Origin: Aliarcobacter faecis | GTDB lineage: Bacteria > Campylobacterota > Campylobacteria > Campylobacterales > Arcobacteraceae | Length of the DNA: 64,000 nt | Direction: 5' to 3' | Assembly: GCF_013201705.1 (NCBI RefSeq) | Contig: NZ_CP053837.1 | Coordinates: 1,054,001-1,118,000 of the forward strand | In this document: piece by piece, positions 42,739 through 51,435 of the stretch | Layout: each line of letters starts with the position of its first letter | Numbering within the stretch: the stretch's first letter is position 1 | The notes under the pieces: generated by a model | Database searches by the model: none | Told to the model about the DNA's origin: nothing | Seen by the model: only the letters and a program-made list of their open reading frames with translations | Position numbers and translations under genes: made by a program

Positions 42739-42951
42739 ATGATTTTACAAATAAAAAAGAATAATAAAAAAAGAAAGCTTATCTATCAATGTAATGATTT
42801 AGATAGAGAATATGGAAGTTTGTTACATCTTTTAACTCTTGATTTATTTAGTGTTTCTAAAAAAGAAAGAATGAATAAAGATATTTTAGCAATAGAAGAA
42901 AAATTTTCTAACAGATTTAAAGCTTTAGAAAATCTTGTTTCGGAGTGTTAA
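42739..42951 (+). CDS. Unknown 70-residue helical protein (right copy)
   Basis: Start chosen after AGAAAGG. Basic N-terminus (QIKKNNKKRKLIY), then helix with LLHLLTLDLFSV. No recognised family; identical to the left copy. Confidence 0.65.
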   Translation: MILQIKKNNKKRKLIYQCNDLDREYGSLLHLLTLDLFSVSKKERMNKDILAIEEKFSNRFKALENLVSEC

Positions 42952-42952
42952 T

Positions 42953-43162
42953 ATGACACCACAACAATTTAAAAATCAAAATAAATTTATGATAGTTGTT
43001 GAAATATCAGAACTTTCAAAAAAATATTTAAAGCTTATAAATGAATTAAATTCCATTCTTATAACTTCTTTTGATAAAGAAAAAATAAAAGAAGAAATTA
43101 TAAAAATAGAAAATAGTTTGAGCAATAAAATTGCTATTTCTAAAGAATTAGAAGGGTTTTAA
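42953..43162 (+). CDS. Unknown 69-residue helical protein (right copy)
   Basis: Starts one base after the preceding stop with CGGAG as ribosome site. Helical, charged protein (ISELSKKYLKLINELNSIL). Identical to the left copy. Confidence 0.65.
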   Translation: MTPQQFKNQNKFMIVVEISELSKKYLKLINELNSILITSFDKEKIKEEIIKIENSLSNKIAISKELEGF

Positions 43163-43163
43163 A

Positions 43164-43469
43164 ATGAAAATAGAAATAGAAAATTTAACTAAAAAAATGA
43201 TTGATTGTCAAAATAAGCTTTTTGAGAAAAATCAAGAGCTTTTAAAAGTAATTGAGAATATGACACTTTTACAAAAGCAAAATAAAACAAATTCATTTAA
43301 TTATGATGATTTGATAGATAAAGAGTTCGATTTAGGAATGGATATTAAAAGATTAAAGTTAGTTATTGATTTGTTTAAAGCAAAAATAGAAGTTATGCAA
43401 ATAGAAAAAGAACTTAAGTCAGAAATGAATTTTGATTTAAAGCTTTTAGCTTTAGATGTTGAAATATAG
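43164..43469 (+). CDS. Unknown 101-residue coiled-coil protein (right copy)
   Basis: Heptad-like helix through most of its length; GGGTTTTAAAATG start context. One of five small early genes whose order and sequence are fixed in both copies, implying they work as a set in takeover or replication control. Confidence 0.7.
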   Translation: MKIEIENLTKKMIDCQNKLFEKNQELLKVIENMTLLQKQNKTNSFNYDDLIDKEFDLGMDIKRLKLVIDLFKAKIEVMQIEKELKSEMNFDLKLLALDVEI

Positions 43470-43481
43470 GAAAGGATAAAA

Positions 43482-43694
43482 ATGTCAGCTTGTGAAATCT
43501 ACTTTAAAAATAAACTTCCAATAGAAGAAATGGAAAAAGTCCAATATGTTACTAAAGATGAACTTCTTAGTAAACTTGATAATTTTACCTCTAAAAGCGG
43601 AGTGCAAAGCACTCTTAACGATTTTGAAAAAATCGTAGATATGGGAAAGGTATTTTATATCAATTTTGGGGGCATTTATTGGAAATTAAAATAA
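43482..43694 (+). CDS. Unknown 70-residue protein (right copy)
   Basis: Identical to the left copy. It ends eight bases before the multi-hairpin gap and so closes the early gene run. Confidence 0.65.
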   Translation: MSACEIYFKNKLPIEEMEKVQYVTKDELLSKLDNFTSKSGVQSTLNDFEKIVDMGKVFYINFGGIYWKLK

Positions 43695-43701
43695 AAGAAA
43701 A

Positions 43702-43838
43702 AAGCCTTAAGCCTAAGGGCTTTGCCCGTTAAGGCTTAAAGAGAGCTATTCTTAGCCGTTAGGCTGAAAAGAGAGAATTTAAGAAAGTTGTTTTTTTTAA
43801 CAACTTCTTTAAGTTCTTAGGAACTTAAAATAAATAAA
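43702..43838. other. Multi-hairpin non-coding gap (right copy)
   Basis: At least three stem-loops follow one another: GCCTAAGGGC with GCCCGTTAAGGC (43711-43735), AAGTTGTT with AACAACTT (43785-43806) and TAAGTTC with GAACTTA (43810-43827); AGCC/GGCT at about 43753-43764 gives a fourth. The first is related to the GGGC-TTCG-CCC hairpin at 49709. Candidates are an early terminator, a complementary-strand origin or a packaging signal. Confidence 0.6.
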
Positions 43839-43854
43839 AAAAAGGATTACCCCA

Positions 43855-44250
43855 ATGAAAAAAAATAAAGAATTAAGTATAGATGAAAAAATAGCTCTTG
43901 CTCTTCAAAAACAACAAGAGGAGTTTGATTTTAAACTTAAACAAAGAGAAGAAAACAAAATCTCTTTAGGTTGCAAGGTTGTTGAGCTTGTAGAGATACC
44001 AGGTAAACCAATAATGGATAAAGAAACTGGAATACAAAAAGAAAATAACGGAATACCTGCATTTTACCCTAATAAATATACTGCAAAAATATCATTTATT
44101 GGTGGAGAGATAGAAACTCCTATTAAGCAAAAAGATTTTGAAGATTTAAAAATAGATTGTAGATATTTAGCTGTAGGAAGATTAGGAGAAGTTAAAGAGT
44201 TTGGAAATACTTTAATTAAGCCTATTTTCTCGCAATTTGTGGAGTTATAA
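43855..44250 (+). CDS. 131-residue protein, possible ssDNA-binding replication accessory (right copy)
   Basis: Charged N-terminal helix then a beta-rich domain with the segment NKYTAKISFIGGEIETPIKQ. Differs from the left copy at residue 2 only (Lys for Glu). Position before the putative origin and rep suggests a replication accessory. Confidence 0.65.
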   Translation: MKKNKELSIDEKIALALQKQQEEFDFKLKQREENKISLGCKVVELVEIPGKPIMDKETGIQKENNGIPAFYPNKYTAKISFIGGEIETPIKQKDFEDLKIDCRYLAVGRLGEVKEFGNTLIKPIFSQFVEL

Positions 44251-44279
44251 AACTTAAAAAAAAAGAAAAAAAAATCTTA

Positions 44280-44316
44280 GTCCCCTGCTAGATTAACAAG
44301 GGGGGCTAAAAGGGAC
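44280..44316. other. GC-rich hairpin before rep, candidate origin (right copy)
   Basis: GTCCC (44280-44284) and GGGAC (44312-44316) enclose CCCC, TGCTAGATTAACAA and a run of six G. A C-rich AGCACCCCTACCC block follows before the rep ribosome site AAGGAAC. This is the most GC-rich non-coding spot of the element. A nick site for Rep is inferred from position. Confidence 0.45.
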
Positions 44317-44365
44317 AAAATAAGCACCCCTACCCTAAATAGTAGAAAAAAAGGAACTTTAAAAA

Positions 44366-45718
44366 ATGTATGTATGTTTGAATGATTTAGTAGATACTTT
44401 AAAATTACAATTTTATCCAGCTGATATAGAAGCGGACAAAATGATATTTAATGCTTTTGTAGATATCTTTCTAGTAGCAAAAAGAAAAGCTATGGATATT
44501 AAAAACGAAGATAGTCAAGAGCGATATGTCTCTGTAAATCTTAATGGAATAAAGCTTCGTGTTATGGCTTCGTCTCAAAATGGTTTTAATGTTGTTTGTC
44601 AAAATGCTGATTTTACCCTATCTTTTAGAAAAATAAGTGAACATAAAAACCCCGTTGTAAAAGCTGAATTTAGGAGTGAATTTCTTTTAAGAAATGGTTA
44701 TACAAGAGCCATTAAAACAGTTGTTGAATATGTAGGCTCTTTGTTAAAAAACTATTTCATTAAAGTATCAGAACTTCATTTGGCTAAGGATATACAAGGT
44801 TATAACTTTAACATACTAGATTTTTATAGATTAAAAACATTAAAAAAACTTAGAAAAATTCATAATCAAGATACAGAATTATTTTTTAGTGGCTTAAAAT
44901 TTACGGGCTTTTCTATTGGTAAAGGTGCTGAAATGTTGAGAATTTATAATAAAACTCACAAAATTGAAAAAGATAAAAAAACTGCATTTGTAAAATATCT
45001 ATCGTGGGAGCAGAACCCAAAATATGATGATACAAAAACAGTTTGGCGAATTGAATTTCAATTAAGAAGAGAAAAGTTAAAAGAACTTTGTAGCTCTTTT
45101 GGTCTTATTGAAAACTTAGATAGCTTATTAAAATCAATCTCTAGTATTTGGAACTATTTAATAAATACCTTTGTTTTAAAAGACTTCTCTAATAAAGAGT
45201 GTCAAGAGATACAATCAGGATATAAAATCAATGATGATGAAATTATCATCTTAAGTCAAGAAGCAATTAAAAAGAGATTTCAAAGAGCAGTTATACACCC
45301 TTTGTGGCTTTTTATGTCTGAATTTAAAGGCAATATAGTAGAGAAACTACAAAAAATAAGAGATGTAAGTAAACCCGCTGTGATGTATGTTAAAAATGCT
45401 TTCAAAGCTGTTTTATCAACATTTATTAAATTAAAAAGAGGCTCTTTTAATGCTTCTGAACTCGTAGAAATTTTACTAAATGCCGATAAAGAACTGCAAC
45501 AAACTAAACATTTAGGCTTAGTTGATAATGCAAGACTTAAAACTCTTGATTTTTGTACAAGGGCGGAAGATTTCTTAAATCATTCAGGAATAGATGTGCT
45601 TGAAATTCATAAATATAAAAAAGATTTAAAAAATAATCTTGATTGCCTTTTTACTTTCTTAGATACAGATAGCTCAAATATTACAACATTTAAAGAGTTT
45701 AGAAAAAGGATAGCTTAA
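44366..45718 (+). CDS. Replication initiation protein, Rep_trans/RstA-like (right copy)
   Basis: Same 450-residue protein as the left copy. The LRIYNK (191-196) and WRIEFQLRR (227-235) patterns and the SELHLAKD segment place it with Rep_trans initiators. Together with the lack of a DNA polymerase or helicase this predicts rolling-circle replication through single-stranded DNA. Its stop overlaps the HTH gene. Confidence 0.8.
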   Translation: MYVCLNDLVDTLKLQFYPADIEADKMIFNAFVDIFLVAKRKAMDIKNEDSQERYVSVNLNGIKLRVMASSQNGFNVVCQNADFTLSFRKISEHKNPVVKAEFRSEFLLRNGYTRAIKTVVEYVGSLLKNYFIKVSELHLAKDIQGYNFNILDFYRLKTLKKLRKIHNQDTELFFSGLKFTGFSIGKGAEMLRIYNKTHKIEKDKKTAFVKYLSWEQNPKYDDTKTVWRIEFQLRREKLKELCSSFGLIENLDSLLKSISSIWNYLINTFVLKDFSNKECQEIQSGYKINDDEIIILSQEAIKKRFQRAVIHPLWLFMSEFKGNIVEKLQKIRDVSKPAVMYVKNAFKAVLSTFIKLKRGSFNASELVEILLNADKELQQTKHLGLVDNARLKTLDFCTRAEDFLNHSGIDVLEIHKYKKDLKNNLDCLFTFLDTDSSNITTFKEFRKRIA

Positions 45719-45903
45719 TGAGTAGATTATATTTTAAACAAAATGAAATTCTTGTTTTAAATGCTATGTGTGAACTTGTACAAGATAATATAGAAAATGA
45801 GAAAAAAATAAATATATCAGCTTTTACAATAGCTAAAAGATGTGGGATTTCTTACAACGCTGTAAGAAGAAATATTAAAAGATTAATGGAGTTAAAAAAA
45901 TGA
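45718..45903 (+). CDS. Small helix-turn-helix protein (right copy)
   Basis: A 61-residue HTH protein (TIAKRCGISYNAVRRN) overlapping rep at its start and the lysozyme gene at its end. Identical to the left copy. Confidence 0.75.
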   Translation: MSRLYFKQNEILVLNAMCELVQDNIENEKKINISAFTIAKRCGISYNAVRRNIKRLMELKK

Positions 45904-46349
45904 ATTATGAAAAATTAAAACAAAGCCTTATTGAAAATGAGGGCTTAAAATTAAAGGTTTACACTTGCCCAGCTGGATATCAAACTATAGGAGTGGGTAG
46001 AAATTTAGAAACAAGAGGAATAACAAAAGATGAAGCCCTTAGAATGTTAGATGAAGATATAGAAAGATGTAATTTATTTTTATATGGTTTTTTTGATCAT
46101 TTTTACTACGTGGATGACTGCGTTAAAAATGTATTAATTCAAATGGTTTTTAATCTTGGCGAAACTGGATTTAAAAAGTTTCAAAAAATGATTAAAGCGG
46201 TAAATGAAAGGGATTATGAAACCGCTTCAAAAGAAATGTTAGATAGTAAATGGCATAGAGACTTTGTGGCTCTAAGAAAAGATAAAAATGAAAAAGAAAC
46301 AAGAAGCTATAAATTAGCTTTACAAATGCGAAAAGGAGAATTTATATAA
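45900..46349 (+). CDS. Phage lysozyme, GH24 family (right copy)
   Basis: Same 149-residue enzyme as the left copy with Glu14, Cys23 and Thr29. A lysozyme argues against an extruding filamentous phage and for a phage that lyses the cell, or that carries the enzyme in the virion for entry. Confidence 0.93.
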   Translation: MNYEKLKQSLIENEGLKLKVYTCPAGYQTIGVGRNLETRGITKDEALRMLDEDIERCNLFLYGFFDHFYYVDDCVKNVLIQMVFNLGETGFKKFQKMIKAVNERDYETASKEMLDSKWHRDFVALRKDKNEKETRSYKLALQMRKGEFI

Positions 46350-46582
46350 TGTTACTAACAATTTTAAAACAAGTTTTTATAAATTTGCTTATTCCAGTTG
46401 CAACTAAAACAATAAGTGAATATATTAAAACAACTGATACAAAAAAAGATGATAAATTGCTAGAAGTTTCAAAACTAGCTATTGATTATCTTGCCGAACA
46501 AAGTAATAATACAATTACAAAAGAGATTTCAAATGCTTTAAGTAATTGTAATATGATTACTTGCCAAAAATCTAAGGCTTAA
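46349..46582 (+). CDS. Holin-like 77-residue protein (right copy)
   Basis: One N-terminal membrane helix and a charged tail ending CNMITCQKSKA. Overlaps the lysozyme stop. Identical to the left copy. Confidence 0.55.
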   Translation: MLLTILKQVFINLLIPVATKTISEYIKTTDTKKDDKLLEVSKLAIDYLAEQSNNTITKEISNALSNCNMITCQKSKA

Positions 46583-46584
46583 TT

Positions 46585-47793
46585 ATGTCTCAAATTGTAG
46601 ATTTGGAAAACTATCCAAGAGGTCGTTATCCTTTGGATATCTATAAATTTAATAGTAATAATTTTGATTTTGTTATAGGTGATTTTAAAGAATTAAGTTA
46701 TCCTAATGTTGAATTTATAGCTCCATATTATGAGCAATATGTCTCTAAAACAGATAATGATGGTCAAACAACGGAAGTACTAGAAGCTTTTCCATATATT
46801 GATATCCCTCGAAATTATCTTTTTAATGAGTTTTCAGCAGTTACAGAATTAAATGTTAATTATAAAGGCTTCACAAAAGAAAATCTATTTATTTTAGATA
46901 ATGAAAAATATGAAATAAAAATTTATTCTGAAGCTCCAAATATTGCTAAATATTTTAGCCAAGAGCAAATAAATGAATTTTATATTTTAAAAGAATATGA
47001 TTATTATAAATCTTATTCTTTGCCCTTTACAACTTATCCTGATTATATTTCTCCTATCGCACTACATACTCAAATAATCCCCGATTACATGGAAAGAATA
47101 TTTTTTAATATTGATGTGCATTATGGAAGAAATCATAGTAATTTTAAAAAGATTGTTGAATATATGGAACACTTTTTGAATTGGGAATACAATAAAAATT
47201 TTTTTACTTTTATAAATAAATTTAGTTTAAATGTTGGTAAATTAAATTTTTATAAAGGTATTCAATATCTCGAAACTGAAGTGATAGACTATTTAGGAAG
47301 TATTCATCGTCCATATGTCGAAGAAAATATTTTTTTGTTTGATTTTAAAGAGATATTTTCTTATTCAAAACAAATTAAAAAAGAAGATTTTAATCTACTT
47401 TTTGAACTACTTAATATAAATTCAAGTAATGCAAACTCTTATCTAATTTCTGGATTAGGGCAAAGGCAATATCATTTAAGTAAATACTTAAAAGAAAATT
47501 ATAAAAATTTTCAATTCCCCCTATTCTCTTCTACTCTTGTAATTCAAGATTACTTTGCATATTTTTTTTATACTCAAAAACATATCTATGACGGAATATA
47601 TGTAAATGAGAGACAAGAGGAACAAATAAAAATAAAATCTAGCGATACGATAACTATTCATATTGCATTTTTAAAAGGTGTTGAACAAGGTGAAAAGTTT
47701 AAGAAATTTTATGGAGCTCTTGAACTTTTAGGTAATAAAGTAAAAATAAAATATAAGTGTTGTCTTTTAGACTGCTTAAAAAATAAAGGTTAA
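46585..47793 (+). CDS. Unknown 402-residue element protein, candidate virion protein (right copy)
   Basis: Differs from the left copy at scattered sites, such as KTDNDGQTT for KIDNYGQST near residue 55 and YSKQIKK for HSIEIKK near 264, with the frame intact. The substitutions are of the kind seen in surface-exposed regions. No family recognised. Confidence 0.75.
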   Translation: MSQIVDLENYPRGRYPLDIYKFNSNNFDFVIGDFKELSYPNVEFIAPYYEQYVSKTDNDGQTTEVLEAFPYIDIPRNYLFNEFSAVTELNVNYKGFTKENLFILDNEKYEIKIYSEAPNIAKYFSQEQINEFYILKEYDYYKSYSLPFTTYPDYISPIALHTQIIPDYMERIFFNIDVHYGRNHSNFKKIVEYMEHFLNWEYNKNFFTFINKFSLNVGKLNFYKGIQYLETEVIDYLGSIHRPYVEENIFLFDFKEIFSYSKQIKKEDFNLLFELLNINSSNANSYLISGLGQRQYHLSKYLKENYKNFQFPLFSSTLVIQDYFAYFFYTQKHIYDGIYVNERQEEQIKIKSSDTITIHIAFLKGVEQGEKFKKFYGALELLGNKVKIKYKCCLLDCLKNKG

Positions 47794-47797
47794 AAAA

Positions 47798-47920
47798 ATG
47801 GAAAATGAAAACGAATATGAGGAAATTGTAGTAATAGATGATTGTAAAACACTATTACAAAGCATTGATACTACTTTAAAAGCTATCTTAAAAATATTAG
47901 GGGGAGCAAATGGCTCATAA
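47798..47920 (+). CDS. Small 40-residue acidic protein (right copy)
   Basis: Same N-terminal 36 residues as the left copy's 37-residue protein. The end differs because the frame runs into the start of the next gene (overlap 47910-47920). Conservation across the domain-swap boundary supports it as a gene. Confidence 0.6.
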   Translation: MENENEYEEIVVIDDCKTLLQSIDTTLKAILKILGGANGS

Positions 47921-48944
47921 ACAATTATATGGTGTTTGTTACAGTGATTGTTCTGATGAAAGCCACCCTAATAAAAATAATGATTTTATGGAAACGGGGG
48001 ATTGGTTACATAATGATTTTTTAGTTCGTGGAGTTCGTTCTAATAAGGGTTTTATGATTATAAATTCTGTCTGCACAATTAACGATTTTAAGAAATTAAA
48101 AGGTGTTATGGATAGTAGTGATAAAGATGTTTCGTTCTCTTTAGACGCAGAAAAAGATAGAGAAGAAAAGTTAAGTAGTTCATTTTCAAATGTTCCAGGT
48201 GCTAAAATCTCTTATCCAGAAGATAAATATAAAGATGTAAAAAAAGATATTGTTGTTCCTACTGATTTGCTTATGGCTTCTCAATTTTCTCATTTGCTTA
48301 ATAAATATAATTCTGATTTAAATTACGAAAAAATAAAATATGATAGTTCTTTAAATCTGGCTAGAACAAAAGAAATGATTGAACAAACAGAAACTTTAAA
48401 AAAAATATTTCAATCAAATGCAGGTTTAGTAAAAATCGAAGCTCAAAAATTAGAAATTGAAAGTAAAAATTTAGCTATTCAAGAAAAAATATCTAAAAAA
48501 GAAACAACATTTAAAAATACTGCAAATATAACAAATACATTTGATAAAGAGTTTGCGGAAGTTTTAGGAAATAAAATATCTGATAGTATAAAGCCCATTT
48601 TAGAGCAACAAAATAAGACTTTAGAAAGTATTAATAATATTTTAAAAACACAAGATACTTATTATAAAAATCTAACTGCTAAAACTGTTAATTTTGAGGG
48701 GAAAGATTATAGTCCACAAGAGATAGAGAATTTTAAAAATGTAGAGCAATTAAAAGGCTCTAAAGATGAAAACTCATTTAATATGGAGGATATAGTTGAT
48801 TTTATAGAAGATATCTTTAGCGATGGTTTTGACTTAGATTATAACCCTTTTGAAGTCATTTTAAATAAATTAAAAGATGAGTTTACGGAAGATTTTAAAG
48901 AGAAAAAAACTAAATATAATATTAAAAGTGTAGGAGAAATTTAA
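47910..48944 (+). CDS. 344-residue protein with copy-specific N-terminus (right copy)
   Basis: This version begins MAHKQLYGVCYSDCSDESHPN, is soluble with cysteines near the N-terminus, and has a long helical region from about residue 105 to 240. It lacks the hydrophobic N-terminus of the left allele. The last 60 residues, from SFNMEDIVDF onward, match the left copy. GGGGG before the start acts as ribosome site. Confidence 0.78.
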   Translation: MAHKQLYGVCYSDCSDESHPNKNNDFMETGDWLHNDFLVRGVRSNKGFMIINSVCTINDFKKLKGVMDSSDKDVSFSLDAEKDREEKLSSSFSNVPGAKISYPEDKYKDVKKDIVVPTDLLMASQFSHLLNKYNSDLNYEKIKYDSSLNLARTKEMIEQTETLKKIFQSNAGLVKIEAQKLEIESKNLAIQEKISKKETTFKNTANITNTFDKEFAEVLGNKISDSIKPILEQQNKTLESINNILKTQDTYYKNLTAKTVNFEGKDYSPQEIENFKNVEQLKGSKDENSFNMEDIVDFIEDIFSDGFDLDYNPFEVILNKLKDEFTEDFKEKKTKYNIKSVGEI

Positions 48945-48945
48945 T

Positions 48946-49704
48946 ATGCAAAGCTTAGGAAATATTTTAGGTAATAGTGTAGAAGATGGAATAGATGATT
49001 TTGTATCATCTTTTCTTTTTCGTAAAATGAGAGAATATACAGAACCCGTAAAAAAAGATTTTGAAAGCGATAGTGATTTCGATGGAGCTGTACAAAACTT
49101 TATTACAACTTTATCAATGGGTCTTACATTATATGCTTATATGCACATAATGGAATATATAAGAAAAGCAGGAACTAGATTTACTATGCTTTGGGCTTAT
49201 ATTGTTGCTGGAAAAATGAAAGAAAAAATTAAAAAACTTAAACCTACTTCGAAAATTGGTAAAAAAGGATTAAGACTTGCTACTGCTGTAATCGGTGCTG
49301 ATAAAACTGGCGAAAGAATACAAGTAGCAAAAATAATAAATGATAATTTAAATCATATTGATAATAAGATTTATCAAGATAAAAATATTCGTATGAATAT
49401 GGAAAATAGGCTTTTAGATATGGGCGGTAAAGCTTCACAAATTAAAGGAGTTTCAAGTCAAGAGAATTTTAATCTATATCTTCATAAAACTAAAACTAGC
49501 ACTTGGAAAAATACAAATGTAGATAAGAAACTTTTTGAGAGAGTAACGGGCGAAAAAATAACAGATAGTAGTGCGGAAAGTTGGAGTAAACTTGTTGAAA
49601 AATTAAATCAATATTCAGAGTTTGCAAAAAATAGTGAGGGCGAAATATTTAACCTAACGGAAGCATTGCTTAAAGTTGTTAATCGTTCGGGAGTTGTTAA
49701 GTAA
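48946..49704 (+). CDS. Unknown 252-residue element protein with hydrophobic segment (right copy)
   Basis: Same layout as the left copy. Differences cluster around residues 90-125 (for example GKMKEKIKKLKPTSKIGKKGLRLATAV). The flanking parts are identical, a short patch of exchange. No nucleotide-binding motif. Confidence 0.75.
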   Translation: MQSLGNILGNSVEDGIDDFVSSFLFRKMREYTEPVKKDFESDSDFDGAVQNFITTLSMGLTLYAYMHIMEYIRKAGTRFTMLWAYIVAGKMKEKIKKLKPTSKIGKKGLRLATAVIGADKTGERIQVAKIINDNLNHIDNKIYQDKNIRMNMENRLLDMGGKASQIKGVSSQENFNLYLHKTKTSTWKNTNVDKKLFERVTGEKITDSSAESWSKLVEKLNQYSEFAKNSEGEIFNLTEALLKVVNRSGVVK

Positions 49705-49708
49705 TTAA

Positions 49709-49732
49709 CCATAAGGGCTTCGCCCGTTATGG
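49709..49732. terminator. GGGC-TTCG-CCC hairpin (right copy)
   Basis: CCATAAGGGC and GCCCGTTATGG-type arms close a TTCG loop five bases after the 252-residue gene. No strong T-run, so processing or pausing is as likely as termination. Confidence 0.6.
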
Positions 49733-49758
49733 TACTAAAAAGAAAATAAAGGATAATT

Positions 49759-50499
49759 ATGTCAAATATATACCATATCTCTACTCAATTAGGTAGGGTT
49801 GATAGCTTCTTCCTTGAAGCTGATAACTATAACGATTGTTTTAATTTAATTACTGAAATTTCAGAAGCTGAAATATTAAATATTAAAAAAGTTATCTATT
49901 CTAAAAATTTTAAAATAGGTACTAATGATAATATAGATAGATTCCCAAGTGAAGATTATGGAATTTATAAATGGTCATTTTTTTGTTATTCAAATAATCA
50001 TTCAAAGCAAATTGATTTATATAATCTAAAGCCTACCACTACAAAAGAAGATATCGAAAAATTTTTAAAAACTCAATTGATTGTAGATGAGCCTATAATA
50101 GGTTTTTATGATGATGTAAGAGTTGATATAAAAGACGAAACTATACTTGACCAAAATCTCTTCCAAGTAGTGTATAAATATAATAGTAGAACTTATACAG
50201 AAAACTTTTATTCTAATAATGTACAAGAATTAAAAAACTTTTTTGATAAATTTGTTTCAGGTCAATTAATAGAAATAAGAGAGTTTGAATATGTAAATGT
50301 AGCAATTAAAAAAGATGATGGAAACTATTTTAAAAGGTTAAGCTTTAAGATTTATGATGGTAACTTACAAATGGTCAGCTTTATTCCAAATATCAAAAAG
50401 CATAAAGATTTTAAAGTAATTCAAAATGCTATTATCGAAACTCTAAAGTTCAGAAATAAAAGAATAGAGAAAGATAAGATAAAGTTTTATCTAAAATGA
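49759..50499 (+). CDS. Unknown 246-residue element protein (right copy)
   Basis: Nearly the same as the left copy. It ends at the edge of the exchanged cassette, and the differences gather toward that edge (last 60 residues), which fits a recombination boundary there. Confidence 0.75.
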   Translation: MSNIYHISTQLGRVDSFFLEADNYNDCFNLITEISEAEILNIKKVIYSKNFKIGTNDNIDRFPSEDYGIYKWSFFCYSNNHSKQIDLYNLKPTTTKEDIEKFLKTQLIVDEPIIGFYDDVRVDIKDETILDQNLFQVVYKYNSRTYTENFYSNNVQELKNFFDKFVSGQLIEIREFEYVNVAIKKDDGNYFKRLSFKIYDGNLQMVSFIPNIKKHKDFKVIQNAIIETLKFRNKRIEKDKIKFYLK

Positions 50500-50549
50500 T
50501 TTTATATATACTTCAAACTTAATTTTTATAAATACACAAGGAAAATTAA

Positions 50550-50927
50550 ATGAAAAAAATATTATTAATATTATTGTTTTTAAGCTCTTTGCTTTTTTCA
50601 TCTGAAAATATTGTATATAATAAAGATTATATTCCAAGAAGCTATCCAAAAGGTTTAAATGATTTAGAAAGGTTTAAAACTAAATATTTTTTTGATGCAG
50701 TTAAATCGCTTGTTTATTATCATACTATGAATATTCAAAAAGAAAAAAGAATAGATTTGATAGTTAGTTTTAATGATGTCTATGATATAAAATTTATTTT
50801 AAAAAATAATCTTTCAAAGTTTGACGAAGATATTTTGATTAAAGTTTTAGAAGATTTAAAAAAAGATAAAAATATTGGAGATACTTTTTTTACTTATAAA
50901 GATTTGATTATGACAATTTTTATTTAA
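50550..50927 (+). CDS. Secreted protein of the right-only cassette, gene 1
   Basis: 125 residues with a clear signal peptide (MKKILLILLFLSSLLFSSENI) and a charged mature part. No recognised family. The same ribosome site and leader (AAGGAAAATTAAATG) are used by gene 2 and by the unrelated left-copy genes, so the cassette was exchanged within a conserved frame. Confidence 0.7.
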   Translation: MKKILLILLFLSSLLFSSENIVYNKDYIPRSYPKGLNDLERFKTKYFFDAVKSLVYYHTMNIQKEKRIDLIVSFNDVYDIKFILKNNLSKFDEDILIKVLEDLKKDKNIGDTFFTYKDLIMTIFI

Positions 50928-50940
50928 TAAGGAAAATTAA

Positions 50941-51315
50941 ATGAAAAAAATAATAATAGTTTTGATATTACTTTTAAATATATCTTTTGCTAAAGATGGA
51001 TATTTTAGAATTAAAACAAAAGAAAATGAGAAAAATGGAATATATATATATGAACATTGTTCAAAAAGATTAAAAGAACATTTAGAAGTAGATTTTAATT
51101 TTGAAATAGGTTTTGATAATAAAAAATTATCTTATTATGATTTAAAAATAAATAAATCAAATGATTATTCAAATGAAGCAATAAAAAGTATAAATGATTT
51201 TTTGATTTGTTCTGTTGAATACTATTTGACAAATGAAGATTTTATTAAAAATATTTTAACTTCTCAAAAATCTTTTATAGGTTATGTAGTATCTATTAAA
51301 AAAAGTAGTGATTAA
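50941..51315 (+). CDS. Secreted protein of the right-only cassette, gene 2
   Basis: 124 residues with a signal peptide (MKKIIIVLILLLNISFAKD) and two cysteines in the mature part (near residues 39 and 92) that could pair in the periplasm. No recognised family. A periplasmic role in blocking reinfection is a guess from position. Confidence 0.7.
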   Translation: MKKIIIVLILLLNISFAKDGYFRIKTKENEKNGIYIYEHCSKRLKEHLEVDFNFEIGFDNKKLSYYDLKINKSNDYSNEAIKSINDFLICSVEYYLTNEDFIKNILTSQKSFIGYVVSIKKSSD

Positions 51316-51375
51316 AAAAAATACTATAAACTACCCTACTTTTAACAACTTTTAAAACCCAAAAAAATTGCCTAT

Positions 51376-51432
51376 TTCCGTTTTTCTCTTTAAAATGCCT
51401 ATAAAATCGAACTTCATAAGAAAAAAACGGAA
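51376..51432. other. Conserved 15-base-pair hairpin upstream of the promoter (right copy)
   Basis: TTCCGTTTTTCTCTT (51376-51390) pairs with AAGAAAAAAACGGAA (51418-51432), one mismatch. Compared with the left copy, C-G and G-C pairs replace two A-T pairs at matching positions while the loop (with CCTATAAAATCG) is kept. Confidence 0.7.
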
Positions 51433-51435
51433 CTA

